Made by a program: the position numbers and the translations under genes
In this document: positions 50,003 through 58,202 of the stretch, one piece after another
Numbering within the stretch: position 1 is the stretch's first letter
Layout of the letters: each line of letters begins with the position of its first letter
Assembly: GCF_029030725.1 (NCBI RefSeq)
Contig: NZ_CP113162.1
Coordinates: 742,501-806,500 of the forward strand
Reading direction: 5' to 3'
Length of the DNA stretch: 64,000 nt
From: [Pseudomonas] carboxydohydrogena
GTDB taxonomy: Bacteria > Pseudomonadota > Alphaproteobacteria > Rhizobiales > Xanthobacteraceae
The notes under the pieces: generated by a model
What the model was told of the DNA's origin: nothing
The model's input: the letters and a program-made list of their open reading frames with translations, nothing else
Database searches by the model: none

Positions 50003-50754
50003 ATCAGGTTCAACTGCACGATCTTGTCGATGGCGAGATAGGCGCCGAGTGCGATCATCGAATACAGGAACCAGCGGCGGAAGGTTTCCGGCGGCATCCG
50101 CAGGCGCAGCACCTGTCCAAGATACATCCCGATCAGCGCGGCGATCAGGCCGAGCGTCGCGGGCAGCGCAATGTCTGCGGTGAGAAAGCCGCCGCTTCTC
50201 AGGTTGAAGAGCATCGCCACGGTGGATGTGGTGAAGAACACGCCGAGCGCCTGGATGAATTCGTCGCGCTCCATGCCGAGCGCGTGGATGAACGGCATCG
50301 CCGGGATCACCTGCACGCCGGTGGCGGCCGCGATCAGGCCGGACAGATACCCGCAGATCGCCCCGATCCATCCTTCCTTCCCCTTCGCGACGTGAAACTG
50401 CGGCCGCCGCAGCGAGATGACGGAATAGACGATCAGCAGAAGGCCGAGCAGGATGGTGCCGTAAGGCGCGAACGGTCCGGACAGGAAATCGGCGCCGGAC
50501 CATACGCCGAGGCAGCAGGCGAGCAATAGCGGCCACAGCCGCCGCACGATGCGGAAGAAATACGGGCCGCCGAACGTCTGCCAGAGATTGGTGATGATGG
50601 CAGGGCCGATCACGATGGCGATGGCGTGGGCGGGCGGCATCCGCGTTGCAAGCAGGCCGATGGCGACGGTCGGCAGGCCCATGCCGATTACGCCCTTCAC
50701 GAAACCGGCCAGCATGAACACCAAAGCGATGGCAATGAGAATCGGGTCGATCAT
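49999..50754 (-). CDS. TSUP family permease (TauE/SafE)
   Basis: A 251-residue membrane protein with about eight helices and the two-fold TauE signatures VFMLAGFVKGVIGMGLPTVAIGLL and LSGLIAAATGVQVIPAMPF. Members move sulfite, sulfoacetate or other small organic acids. It starts at MIDPILI; an upstream GTG would add 18 residues. It is divergent from a LysR gene, which is probably its regulator. Confidence 0.9.
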   Translation of the reverse strand: MIDPILIAIALVFMLAGFVKGVIGMGLPTVAIGLLATRMPPAHAIAIVIGPAIITNLWQTFGGPYFFRIVRRLWPLLLACCLGVWSGADFLSGPFAPYGTILLGLLLIVYSVISLRRPQFHVAKGKEGWIGAICGYLSGLIAAATGVQVIPAMPFIHALGMERDEFIQALGVFFTTSTVAMLFNLRSGGFLTADIALPATLGLIAALIGMYLGQVLRLRMPPETFRRWFLYSMIALGAYLAIDKIVQLNLI

Positions 50755-50760
50755 GGCGCG

Positions 50761-50794
50761 CACATTGACCGCTGCGGGAGCCGGATACAATGTG
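50761..50794. promoter_or_regulatory. Inverted repeat between TauE and LysR genes
   Basis: CACATTG (50761-50767) and CAATGTG (50788-50794) are perfect 7-bp arms 20 bases apart in the short divergent region. A LysR-type regulator operator would be expected here, although this spacing is longer than the classic T-N11-A. Confidence 0.45.
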
Positions 50795-50850
50795 GAGGTT
50801 ACGGACACAGCCTCCGGAATATCCGAAGGCTAGAGAAAAGGTGTTTGCCG

Positions 50851-51747
50851 GTGCGGCTCTTCGATCTTGTCGATCTCAATCTGTTCGTCGCGGTGGCGGA
50901 AACCGGGAACATCACGCGCGCCGCGAGCCGCGCAGGTCTGGCGCTCGCCTCCGCCAGCGCGCGGATCCGGCATCTGGAGGAGGCGCTGGGGGTGACGCTG
51001 CTGGAACGCCAGCGGCTCGGCGTCAAACTGACGCCGGCGGGCGAAAAACTGCTCGATCACGCGCGGCTGGTGCTGCATCAGGTCTCCGAGATGCGCAGCG
51101 AGGCCGCGTCCTACAGCGGCGGCGTGCGGGGCCATATCCACATTCTCTCCAACACCTCGGCCGCGAGCGAACATCTGCCGCGCTCGCTCGCGTCATTTCT
51201 GGCGAAGCATCCCGCGATCAGCATCGATGTGGAAGAGCGCAAGAGCGCGGACATCGCGCTGGCGCTGGCCTCGGGCACCGGCGACATCGGCATCGCGGTC
51301 GAAAGCGCGATGGGGGAGGGGCTCGATCACTTCCGTTTCTGCGACGACCGGCTGGTGCTGATCTGCGCCCGCGCCGACGAGCTGGCGCGGCGGCGGGTGG
51401 TCCGCTTCGCCGAGGTGGCGGGTCGCGCTTTCGTCGGCCTCTCGGAAGGCTCGGCGTTGCAGGATCATCTTGCCGCCCATGCGGCTCGGCTCGGGCGCAG
51501 ACTTAATCTGCGCGCGCGGATCAAGACGCTCGACGCGGTGGGCCGTCTGGTGGAGGCGGGTGTCGGCGTGGCGATCATTCCCGAGACCGCCGCGCGGCGC
51601 TGCGCGCAGACGATGAAGCTCAAGGCGGTGCGGATCGGCGATCCGTGGGCGCATCGCCATCTGGTGATTGCGACCCGCGCGCGCCACGCTCTGCCGAAAG
51701 CGGCGCGGCAGCTTGTCGATCATTTGAAAGCGGTGGCGAAGGCGTAG
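50851..51747 (+). CDS. LysR family transcriptional regulator
   Basis: A 298-residue regulator with the N-terminal winged helix (about 3-60: DLNLFVAVAETGNITRAASRAGLALASASARIRHLEEALG) and a periplasmic-binding-like effector domain from about 90. It begins at GTG 50851. Divergent from the TauE-like exporter, so it most likely senses that permease's substrate. The ligand is unknown. Confidence 0.9.
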   Translation: MRLFDLVDLNLFVAVAETGNITRAASRAGLALASASARIRHLEEALGVTLLERQRLGVKLTPAGEKLLDHARLVLHQVSEMRSEAASYSGGVRGHIHILSNTSAASEHLPRSLASFLAKHPAISIDVEERKSADIALALASGTGDIGIAVESAMGEGLDHFRFCDDRLVLICARADELARRRVVRFAEVAGRAFVGLSEGSALQDHLAAHAARLGRRLNLRARIKTLDAVGRLVEAGVGVAIIPETAARRCAQTMKLKAVRIGDPWAHRHLVIATRARHALPKAARQLVDHLKAVAKA

Positions 51748-51750
51748 GCT

Positions 51751-52533
51751 TCACGCTTGCAGCATCTTCAACACCGTCTCATGCAGCCGCTTGTCGCCGG
51801 AGGCGACGATGCGGCCGCCGTTCTCTGCGCCTTCGCCTTCCCATGTGGTCATGACGCCGCCCGCGCCGTGCACGATCGGGATCAGCGCCGCGACATCGTG
51901 CGGCTTCAGTTCGGTCTCGATGACGATGTCGAGATGCCCGGCCGCGAGCATGCAATAGGAGTAGCAATCGCCGCCATAACGCGACAGCCGCACCTCCTGC
52001 TCGACATGCGCGAACTGCGCGCGGTCGGCGTCGTTCATCAGGCGGGGGCTCGTTGTGAACAATGTCGCTTCCGCCAGCGAGGCGCAGCGGCGGGTGGAGA
52101 GTTTGCGTTTGCCGTTGCGGCCCTGATAGAGCGCAGCGCCGTTGTCGCCGGAAAACCGCTCGCCGATATAGGGCTGGTGCATCATGCCATAGGCGGGCTG
52201 GCCGCGATGGGTGAGTGCGATCAGCGTGCCCCAGATCGGCATTCCGGAAATGAACGACTTGGTGCCGTCGATCGGGTCCAGCACCCAGACATATTCGGCG
52301 TCGGAGCGCTCGGTGCCGAATTCCTCGCCGATGATGCCGTGCTGGGGAAAGCTCTCCTTGATCATCCGCCGCATCACCGCCTCGGCGCCGCGGTCCGCTT
52401 CGGTGACGGGGTCGAGGTCGCGGCCGGTGTTCTTGTTGTCGATGCCGAGAGAGGTGCGGAAGAACGGCAGGATGGTGTCGCCGGAGGCCGAAGCCAGGCG
52501 TTCGATGAAGGCAGTAAAATCGATGACCGTCAC
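51751..52533 (-). CDS. Inositol-monophosphatase family enzyme, HisN/SuhB-like
   Basis: A 260-residue Mg-dependent phosphatase. The metal motif is complete: GEEFG, WVLDPIDGTKSFISG, and the second metal Asp in KPHDVAALIPIV. GGDCYSYCMLAAGHLDIVIE and the overall sequence resemble HisN-type histidinol-phosphatase, and the adjacent mmgR/suhB-type sRNA suggests the gene usually called suhB. The start is GTG 52533. It runs convergent with LysR, ending three bases away. Confidence 0.85.
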   Translation of the reverse strand: MTVIDFTAFIERLASASGDTILPFFRTSLGIDNKNTGRDLDPVTEADRGAEAVMRRMIKESFPQHGIIGEEFGTERSDAEYVWVLDPIDGTKSFISGMPIWGTLIALTHRGQPAYGMMHQPYIGERFSGDNGAALYQGRNGKRKLSTRRCASLAEATLFTTSPRLMNDADRAQFAHVEQEVRLSRYGGDCYSYCMLAAGHLDIVIETELKPHDVAALIPIVHGAGGVMTTWEGEGAENGGRIVASGDKRLHETVLKMLQA

Positions 52534-52894
52534 GGAGAACCTTTTGTTGTTTGCTGCTTTGGGCCTGCGCGCCGCGTCGCTGCCTTGTCTGGAAGTCGTG
52601 TTTCGGCGTCGTGGAGTTCGACGCCCTGAAAGGAGTGTAGCCCGGAGCAAATGCCGGACAGCAAAAGAATCCGCCCGCGAGCTAATTTCTGATCGGGGAT
52701 TCTATTGAAGCACTGCAACATGCAATCCTGTCATAAAGCGAACTTCATGATTCATATCTTGGTCTAGAATTTTATCGTTATGCCAGAGGCTTAACCTTTT
52801 AAGCGATTGAAATCACAGAGTCGTTATTACCACCCGTCGTGCAGTTTTGCCGTTTCAGCATGTTGTGAACGCATAGCTAATTGAACGATTAGAC
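52534..52894. other. Intergenic region between the phosphatase gene and the sRNA
   Basis: No gene is visible. The stretch is more AT-rich than its surroundings (from about 52690) and must hold the phosphatase promoter. It leads into the sRNA promoter at 52895. Confidence 0.4.
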
Positions 52895-52923
52895 TTGAAT
52901 TTGGGTGCGGTGCAATGCATATT
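52895..52923 (+). promoter_or_regulatory. Probable promoter of the sRNA
   Basis: TTGAAT (52895-52900), 17 bases, CATATT (52918-52923): a fair sigma-70 match at ideal spacing, seven bases before the proposed RNA start. Confidence 0.55.
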
Positions 52924-52929
52924 GGTGCA

Positions 52930-53014
52930 ACGCGATAGCGCGATGTGCTGTTGCTGCCCTCCTTGGGCGTTTCCTCCCTAGACTTAGGCCACTCGCTTGC
53001 GGGTGGCCTTTTTT
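52930..53014 (+). ncRNA. Small RNA of the suhB/mmgR family
   Basis: About 85 nt. Hairpins CGCG-ATAG-CGCG and GCCC-TCCTT-GGGC are followed by an unpaired pyrimidine-rich segment (TTTCCTCCCTAGACTT, a C/U-rich target-pairing site) and an intrinsic terminator GGCCAC...GTGGCC with six T. The segment and layout match what I know of the alphaproteobacterial suhB/mmgR sRNA, which sits next to suhB and in Sinorhizobium affects polyhydroxybutyrate storage. The adjacent phosphatase gene is suhB-like and divergent, as expected. Confidence 0.78.
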
Positions 53015-53100
53015 CTTGCCCGCATGTTTTTGATCGGTCCGCTGCTGGCCACGCACAATCATGCGTTTCGCGCCGCGCCGAATGTCGGGATGAAGCGTGG

Positions 53101-53991
53101 TTATTCCGCCGCCGCCTCGAACGGGCCGGACGCATCGAAACGTAGCGCCGTCAGTTCTTCCGCCAATGCGGAGAAATCGGCAGCCACTTTACGGAATTGC
53201 GGGCCGCGCTCGCGCCTGCGCTCGTCCATGTAGATCGCGCGGTTCAGTTCGATCTGGATCGCATGCAGGCCGCTTGCGGGATTGCCGTAATGCTCGGTGA
53301 TGAAGCCGCCGGCATAGGGCTTGTTGCGCCCGACGCTGTAGCCGAGGTTCGTGAAGATGTCTTCGACCGTATCGGCCAGCGCCGCCGCGCATGAGGTGCC
53401 GTAGCGATCGCCGAGCACGACGTCAGGACGGCGCTTGTCCTCGCGCGACACGCCGATGGACGGCATCGAGTGGCAATCCGCGACGATGGCGTAGCCGAAC
53501 AACTGCTGCGCCTTGGTCGCGAGCCGCCGCAATGCGCGGTGATAGGGCTTGTAGAGCAGGTCGATTCGCGCCAGCGCGTCATTCACCGACAGCCGCTCGC
53601 GATAGATTTCCTGCCCGTCGCCGATGACGCGCGGAATGGTCCCGAGTCCGCCCGCGACCCGCATCGAACGGGTGTTGGCGAAACTTGGCAGCCGGTCGTC
53701 GAACATCCGGGGGTCGAGTTCGTAGGGCTCGCGGTTGACGTCGACATAGCAGCGCGGAAAGTGCACCCGCATCACCGGGAAGCCCTCGTCGGCGAGGTGG
53801 CCGACGATCTCGTCCATGAACGAATCCTCCGACCGGCGCAGCATGTCGTGGTCGATGCGGGTCGCGGCGAGGAATTCCGCCGGGTAGACCGAGCCCGAAT
53901 GGGGCGAGTTGAAGATGATCGGGGCGCGCCACGTTTCCGGTTCGTGAATTTCGAACGGAGGAGAAATTGCGTCGTCAAACTCGTCGATCAT
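53101..53991 (-). CDS. N-formylglutamate amidohydrolase
   Basis: A 296-residue zinc hydrolase (HutG2-type fold) releasing formate from N-formylglutamate or N-formyl peptides. NSPHSGSVYP, VADCHSMPS and the TEHYGNPASGLHAIQIELNR stretch contain the metal ligands and substrate Arg. No other hut genes are near. It stands divergent from cpdR, an arrangement I have seen in related alphaproteobacteria. Confidence 0.9.
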   Translation of the reverse strand: MIDEFDDAISPPFEIHEPETWRAPIIFNSPHSGSVYPAEFLAATRIDHDMLRRSEDSFMDEIVGHLADEGFPVMRVHFPRCYVDVNREPYELDPRMFDDRLPSFANTRSMRVAGGLGTIPRVIGDGQEIYRERLSVNDALARIDLLYKPYHRALRRLATKAQQLFGYAIVADCHSMPSIGVSREDKRRPDVVLGDRYGTSCAAALADTVEDIFTNLGYSVGRNKPYAGGFITEHYGNPASGLHAIQIELNRAIYMDERRRERGPQFRKVAADFSALAEELTALRFDASGPFEAAAE

Positions 53992-54176
53992 TGGGCTCCT
54001 TCGGGTAGCCACGTCCCGGCGCGGTGGCCGGATGTGACACCCTTTTCTACAGCATCCCGATTGTCCATAAAGGCTTCCATTCGGGCAAGAGCGAGGGCAC
54101 CTTCACCCGAAATTTACCCTCTGTCGGTCAGATGGGGGAACCAACTGAAATTCCCAAACCCGGATTCCCGACTGCC

Positions 54177-54545
54177 ATGAATATCCAGCATAAAATTCTC
54201 CTGGCCGAAGACGATAACGACATGCGCCGCTTTCTGGTGAAAGCGCTGGAGAACGCCGGTTTTCAGGTCTCGTCCTACGACAACGGACTGTCAGCCTACC
54301 AGAGGTTGCGGGAAGAGCCCTTTGAAATGCTTCTAACCGATATCGTGATGCCGGAAATGGACGGTATCGAGCTGGCCCGCCGCGCCTCCGAGTTGGACCC
54401 CGACATCAAGATCATGTTCATCACCGGTTTTGCCGCGGTGGCCCTGAATTCCGATTCGGAAGCCCCCAAGAACGCCAAGGTGCTGGCCAAGCCCGTGCAC
54501 CTGCGCGAATTGGTCAGCGAAGTGAACAAGATGCTGGCCGCCTGA
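54177..54545 (+). CDS. cpdR: Cell-cycle response regulator CpdR
   Basis: A 122-residue stand-alone receiver domain. Acidic pocket AEDDNDMRR, phospho-acceptor Asp55 in LLTDIVMPEMDG, Thr in FITGFAA and Lys in LAKPVHL. The near-identity of ALENAGFQVSSYDNGLSAYQRLREEPFEMLLTD to Caulobacter CpdR is clear from memory. Unphosphorylated CpdR brings ClpXP to the pole to destroy CtrA and other targets. It ends in Leu-Ala-Ala, similar to a ClpXP degron. Confidence 0.95.
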   Translation: MNIQHKILLAEDDNDMRRFLVKALENAGFQVSSYDNGLSAYQRLREEPFEMLLTDIVMPEMDGIELARRASELDPDIKIMFITGFAAVALNSDSEAPKNAKVLAKPVHLRELVSEVNKMLAA

Positions 54546-54547
54546 GT

Positions 54548-55000
54548 TCAGGCCCGGATCAGCACCACCCCGAGGATCAGCAGGGCGCAACCGGTCAGCC
54601 GCGGCAGGTCGATGCTGTGCTGGGGCACGCCCAGAATGCCGTAATGGTCGAGCGCGACCGACATCACCATCTGGCCGGTGACGAACAGCGCCAGCAGCGT
54701 GGCCGCGCCGAGCCGCGGCAAAAGCAGGATCGCGGCCACCACATAGACCGCGCCGAACAAGCCGCCGAACCATGACAGCCACGAGGTTTTGGCGAGATCG
54801 GCGCCTGTCAGCCATGACGAGCCGCTGATGAAAACGTACACCGCCATCGCGATCGCGCCGCCGACATAGCTGATGAAAGCCGCCCATGAGGCCGAGTTGA
54901 GGGCCGCGCGCAGGTCGGCATTGACGGCGGCCTGGAAAACGATCGACGCCCCGGCGACGACGGCGAACGCCGCCAGAGTGAGAAATTCGACAATTCCCAT
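54548..55000 (-). CDS. DMT-superfamily DUF606 membrane protein (YdcZ-like)
   Basis: A 150-residue protein with five helices, the length of single-unit DMT/DUF606 proteins that work as dimers. FQAAVNADLRAALNSASWAAFISYVGG and GLFGAVYVVAAILLLPRLGAATLLALFVTGQ are typical. The substrate is unknown. The start at MGIVEFL is preferred; the frame runs on upstream without support. It ends two bases from cpdR, in convergent direction. Confidence 0.87.
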   Translation of the reverse strand: MGIVEFLTLAAFAVVAGASIVFQAAVNADLRAALNSASWAAFISYVGGAIAMAVYVFISGSSWLTGADLAKTSWLSWFGGLFGAVYVVAAILLLPRLGAATLLALFVTGQMVMSVALDHYGILGVPQHSIDLPRLTGCALLILGVVLIRA

Positions 55001-55151
55001 AGTAATAATGTCCCCGCAGATTCCGCCCGATGGCCATACTGGGCCCCCGTGGCGGCCGGGGGCTAGGCGACTTTCGGACATCGCGGCTTGCGCCATGGGG
55101 ACCAAATCGATATAGGGTCGGCTTCCCGAACAGATGGACCGGGTTTGGACC

Positions 55152-55226
55152 GGGCGCGTAGCTCAGCGGGAGAGCACTTCCTTGACATGGAAGGGGTCAC
55201 AGGTTCGATCCCTGTCGCGCCCACCA
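55152..55226 (+). tRNA. tRNA-Val (GAC)
   Basis: A 75-nt cloverleaf: acceptor GGGCGCG/CGCGCCC (55152-55158, 55216-55222), anticodon GAC at 55184-55186, T-arm GGTTCGATC and encoded CCA at 55224-55226. All stems pair. Confidence 0.97.
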
Positions 55227-55378
55227 CCCAGCCTCACCGGATTAAACTCCACGGCCGCTGGCTTGCGATTTCACCCGTGCGGTAATTGCACGCGTGGCCC
55301 TGGTTTCGGCCCATCGTTCAGGTGGTCTCCGGAAGGCGTCCGACTTTCCCGCCGGGAGCGGCTTCGATCCGCCGGGCT

Positions 55379-55963
55379 TTAGTCATTTGCGTTCGCCGCT
55401 CGCCCCTTGGACATGCGGATGTGATAGTTCGGGAAGGATTCCCCGGTTTCGTATCCCTTGTCTCGCACCCAGTGAAACAGGTCGAGGAAGGTCCCTTTCT
55501 TGAAAGCGCCCGGCATCGTCGCGACGGCGGCATCTCTGACGGTCGTATTCTTGGGAGCGGTCTCGGGGAGAAACACGATCGTCGGCGTAAAAATAAAGCC
55601 CCATTTCCGGGCAGCCGTCTTTTCGGTGAGCTTGGTGCCGTCAAGATCGGTCACTTCCTCATCGCCGAACAGATTGTATTCAACCACCATGAAATTCTTC
55701 TGGAGGTAGTCTCGGACTTCCGGATCGGACAGCACCTTTTCGTGCATTTCCTTGCAGTAGATGCAGCCGCGCTGTTCATAGATAATGACCAGACGCTTTC
55801 CCTCCGCGGCCGCGGACCTGATGTCTTCGCCGACATCCTTGAATGTGACGGCAAACCACGGTTCCCGATGTAACCCATCTTCGCCGACCTCGCCGGCACG
55901 AACTGCACTCAGCCCGAATAAAACCAGGCTGGCGGCAATCATCGAGATTCTCAGCATCTTCAT
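55379..55963 (-). CDS. SoxW-like periplasmic thioredoxin
   Basis: A 194-residue exported thioredoxin-fold protein: signal peptide (ending AVRAG) and redox site C67-I-Y-C70 after EQRG. The IYEQRGCIYCKEMHEKVL segment and the cis-Pro region FTPTIVF match SoxW of thiosulfate-oxidising bacteria. It would take electrons from the CcdA-type protein encoded just upstream (gap of three bases) and reduce a periplasmic target. No other sox genes lie in the window. Confidence 0.88.
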   Translation of the reverse strand: MKMLRISMIAASLVLFGLSAVRAGEVGEDGLHREPWFAVTFKDVGEDIRSAAAEGKRLVIIYEQRGCIYCKEMHEKVLSDPEVRDYLQKNFMVVEYNLFGDEEVTDLDGTKLTEKTAARKWGFIFTPTIVFLPETAPKNTTVRDAAVATMPGAFKKGTFLDLFHWVRDKGYETGESFPNYHIRMSKGRAANAND

Positions 55964-55966
55964 GTC

Positions 55967-56698
55967 CTATCCAAGAGTTTGGAACGCTGGAAACATCTTT
56001 ATCAGCAAGTTTGAAATCTCGGACATCTTTCCTGTCACGAAAAGTATGCCGGTCAGGACGAGGAGGCCACCGGCAACTTTCTCGACCTTATCGAGATGGG
56101 TTTTGAATTTGGCGAATAGATGCATGAACTGTCCCATGAAGACGGCAGCGAGAATAAAGGGGATGCCGATCCCGAGGGAATACGCCATGAGAAGAAGAGC
56201 GCCGTGCATCGCGGAGCCCGCGCTGCTTGCGATGAGAAGAATGGCTGCCAGTATCGGTCCGACGCAGGGCGTCCAGCCGAAGGCGAAAGCCAGGCCAACA
56301 ACATAGGCGCCGACTAAACCGGCGGGCTTGCGGTCGACGTTCAGGCGAAGCTGTCGATAGAGAAACTCGATACGAAAGACGCCCAGAAAATGTAGCCCCA
56401 TCACAATGATGATCAGGCCGGCGATGACGGACAGGGTGTCGAAATATTGAGCGACGGTCTTTCCGATAAGGCTCGCCGTCGCGCCCAGCGCGACGAAGAC
56501 CGTCGTAAAGCCAAGAACAAATGCAACCGCGACCGCAGCCAGACGCAACCGCGAGCGATCGGCTCTCGTATCGCGTAGATCGTCAAAACTAATGCCCGCC
56601 ATCCAGGCGAAATAAGGAGGAACGATCGGCAAAACACAGGGCGAAATAAATGAGAGCAGGCCAGCCAGCAAAGCGCTGCTCAAAGAGATGTCCAGCAT
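55967..56698 (-). CDS. CcdA/SoxV-type thiol-disulfide electron transporter
   Basis: A 243-residue six-helix membrane protein carrying electrons from cytoplasmic thioredoxin to the periplasm. The redox cysteines are Cys21 in ISPCVLPIVPPYF and Cys145 in GWTPCVGPIL. It is first in a two-gene operon with the SoxW-like protein. As cytochrome c maturation genes are absent here, SoxV is the better comparison. Confidence 0.92.
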   Translation of the reverse strand: MLDISLSSALLAGLLSFISPCVLPIVPPYFAWMAGISFDDLRDTRADRSRLRLAAVAVAFVLGFTTVFVALGATASLIGKTVAQYFDTLSVIAGLIIIVMGLHFLGVFRIEFLYRQLRLNVDRKPAGLVGAYVVGLAFAFGWTPCVGPILAAILLIASSAGSAMHGALLLMAYSLGIGIPFILAAVFMGQFMHLFAKFKTHLDKVEKVAGGLLVLTGILFVTGKMSEISNLLIKMFPAFQTLG

Positions 56699-56840
56699 TT
56701 CCTGTCGCGGCTCCCTGCCGTTGCTTGTGTCAAATATAACTGATTTCAGATTCGCGTGAATGTGGATTATCCGGCATTATATCCATAATCATCGCGATTT
56801 ACATCGTAGCCTGACGGCCACGCATTTTTTCAAACAGTAT

Positions 56841-57164
56841 TTAGGTGGCTGGCGTCCCTGACAGCGGGCGGTCGGCGAAGGCGACGATCGATTTGCGCAA
56901 TATGCGGCCTTCCAGATCCGTGCTCAGGCGCGCGCGGCGATTGCTGTAAAAGAAGCTGAGGCGGAATTCTCCCGCGTGTTCTTCGAACCCGCGCTCGCAG
57001 ACGCTGGTGATTTCTCCCTGACGCATCAGGAGCGGCACGCGTGAGGCGGAAAGACCCAGCAGTTCGCCGATCAGCGCTGCATCCACCATGAATGTATCGT
57101 CGCTGATATCGACCGCGCCCTGGCGGGTAGTTGCCGGGCTGTTCTCCCTGGGACATTTGACCAT
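56841..57164 (-). CDS. Small conserved protein, possibly DUF6522
   Basis: A 107-residue soluble protein with a domain from about 18 to 107 (FMVDAALIGELLGLSASRVPLLMRQGEITSVCERGFEEHAG). It resembles the DUF6522 proteins I associate with anaerobic/NO gene groups in Bradyrhizobiaceae, but I am not certain. AAGGAGA precedes the ATG. It is divergent from the cluster that follows and shares the palindromic operator, 26 bases upstream of its start. Confidence 0.6.
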   Translation of the reverse strand: MVKCPRENSPATTRQGAVDISDDTFMVDAALIGELLGLSASRVPLLMRQGEITSVCERGFEEHAGEFRLSFFYSNRRARLSTDLEGRILRKSIVAFADRPLSGTPAT

Positions 57165-57189
57165 TGCATTTCTCCTTGCCGAAACACCG

Positions 57190-57218
57190 TAAAAGATATA
57201 TACAAAATATATCTTTTA
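57190..57218. promoter_or_regulatory. NsrR-like operator 1 (29-bp palindrome)
   Basis: TAAAAGATATAT (57190-57201), ACAAA, ATATATCTTTTA (57207-57218): perfect 12-bp arms. The inner 23 bases align with the NsrR consensus AAGATGyATTT-n-AAATrCATCTT in size and in the AAGAT/ATCTT ends. It lies between divergent genes, 16 bases from the GTG of one and 26 from the ATG of the other, so a bound repressor would block both. Confidence 0.75.
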
Positions 57219-57233
57219 GACGGGAGATCAATC

Positions 57234-57734
57234 GTGACCCTTCAGATGGAAATGCAGGCGGGTTCGCGTCCCGCGCATGGCCCGGCTCTCTGTCAGGCGC
57301 TGCCGCCGCCGCCGCCAATGGATCGCGGCGTTGCGACGCCGGTCCGGCTTTCAACGGCGGAGCTTGCGTTCCGAATCTTTGCTATCTTTCGCGGGCATCC
57401 GCACATCAGCAACGTGCTGACGCACATTTCGCGCGCGAACTGGACCCAGGTGGAGCGTGAGCTGAACGTCATTCTGAACCCGGCGGCGACGGCCGACCGG
57501 CTTTCGCCGCTGGCGCGCAACATCGTCGATTTGATGTGCGCCGAGCGCGGCGTGACCGGGAAGATTCTCAAACCATACTTCCATGCCGCCTTGCAGAGGT
57601 TGCTTGGACCGGAGGAGGCGGAGTCGCTGATCCGCCATGTCGATGCGCTGTTTCTTGAGATCGAATGGAAGGCCGATCATCCCGGGCCGGCTCTCTCTGC
57701 CAAGGAGGGCGGCCATGACCGAACCGCGCACTGA
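57234..57734 (+). CDS. Unknown protein, first gene of the DUF2249 cluster
   Basis: A 166-residue soluble protein. The first 35 residues are Pro-rich and disordered (LPPPPPMDRG); the remainder is helical (AELAFRIFAIFRGHPHISNVL, LSPLARNIVDLMCAERG). No family recognised. GGGAGA supports the GTG start immediately after the palindromic operator. The following DUF2249 gene overlaps its end by 20 bases, so they are co-translated. Confidence 0.7.
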   Translation: MTLQMEMQAGSRPAHGPALCQALPPPPPMDRGVATPVRLSTAELAFRIFAIFRGHPHISNVLTHISRANWTQVERELNVILNPAATADRLSPLARNIVDLMCAERGVTGKILKPYFHAALQRLLGPEEAESLIRHVDALFLEIEWKADHPGPALSAKEGGHDRTAH

Positions 57735-57996
57735 CGAGCGGGTGATCGACGTTCTCGACATCGAGCCTCAACACCGCCACGCGATCCTGTTTCGCCTGTT
57801 CGAACACCTGACGCCGGATCAATCGTTGCAGCTTGTCGTCGATCACGACCCAAGGCGGCTCCGCATGCAACTGGAGGCGTCTCATGGCTCGCGATGCGGC
57901 TGGTCCTATCTGGAGCAAGGTCCCGATCGCTGGCGGGTCCGCCTGCGTCTGCTTGCGCACGAAGGTGCGCGTCAGGATGGGAGGCCGGAATGTTAA
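57715..57996 (+). CDS. DUF2249 domain protein (first copy)
   Basis: A 93-residue single-domain protein. VIDVLDIEPQHRHAILFRLFEHLTPDQSLQLVVDHDPRRLRMQLE is the DUF2249 core with the VxDHDP motif. The family occurs in NO- and anaerobiosis-regulated genes and next to hemerythrin or ScdA-type proteins; its fold resembles TusA-like sulfur carriers, but no catalytic Cys is present in the expected place here. Start after AGGAGGG. Confidence 0.85.
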   Translation: MTEPRTDERVIDVLDIEPQHRHAILFRLFEHLTPDQSLQLVVDHDPRRLRMQLEASHGSRCGWSYLEQGPDRWRVRLRLLAHEGARQDGRPEC

Positions 57997-58202
57997 GCAA
58001 CTCGCATCGTTACGTGCTGCCGCAGAGCGAGGCGGAATGGAGATCGCTGGAGGCGATGATCGGCGAGGACTTCGCAAGGTGTCACCCGGGCGAGACGCTG
58101 GAGGATATCAGGCGCCGGGCCGCGTTCTCGAAGGAGGACAGGGGTCTGCTCCGGGACTGGGTGGCGGCCGCATCCGGGCATAAAATATATCGTGCCGTTT
58201 GA
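57990..58202 (+). CDS. Small unknown protein in the DUF2249 cluster
   Basis: A 70-residue protein, helical and acidic/basic mixed (EAEWRSLEAMIGEDFARCHPGETLEDIRRRAAF). The ATG overlaps the stop of the DUF2249 gene and GGGAGG precedes it, so translation is credible. One Cys-His pair (RCHPGE) stands out. No family recognised. Confidence 0.7.
   Translation: MLSNSHRYVLPQSEAEWRSLEAMIGEDFARCHPGETLEDIRRRAAFSKEDRGLLRDWVAAASGHKIYRAV

Noticed and set aside
56765-56790. GATTAT/ATAATC repeat before the CcdA-like gene
   Set aside because: Six-base arms 14 bases apart in an AT-rich stretch are expected by chance too often to support an operator call.
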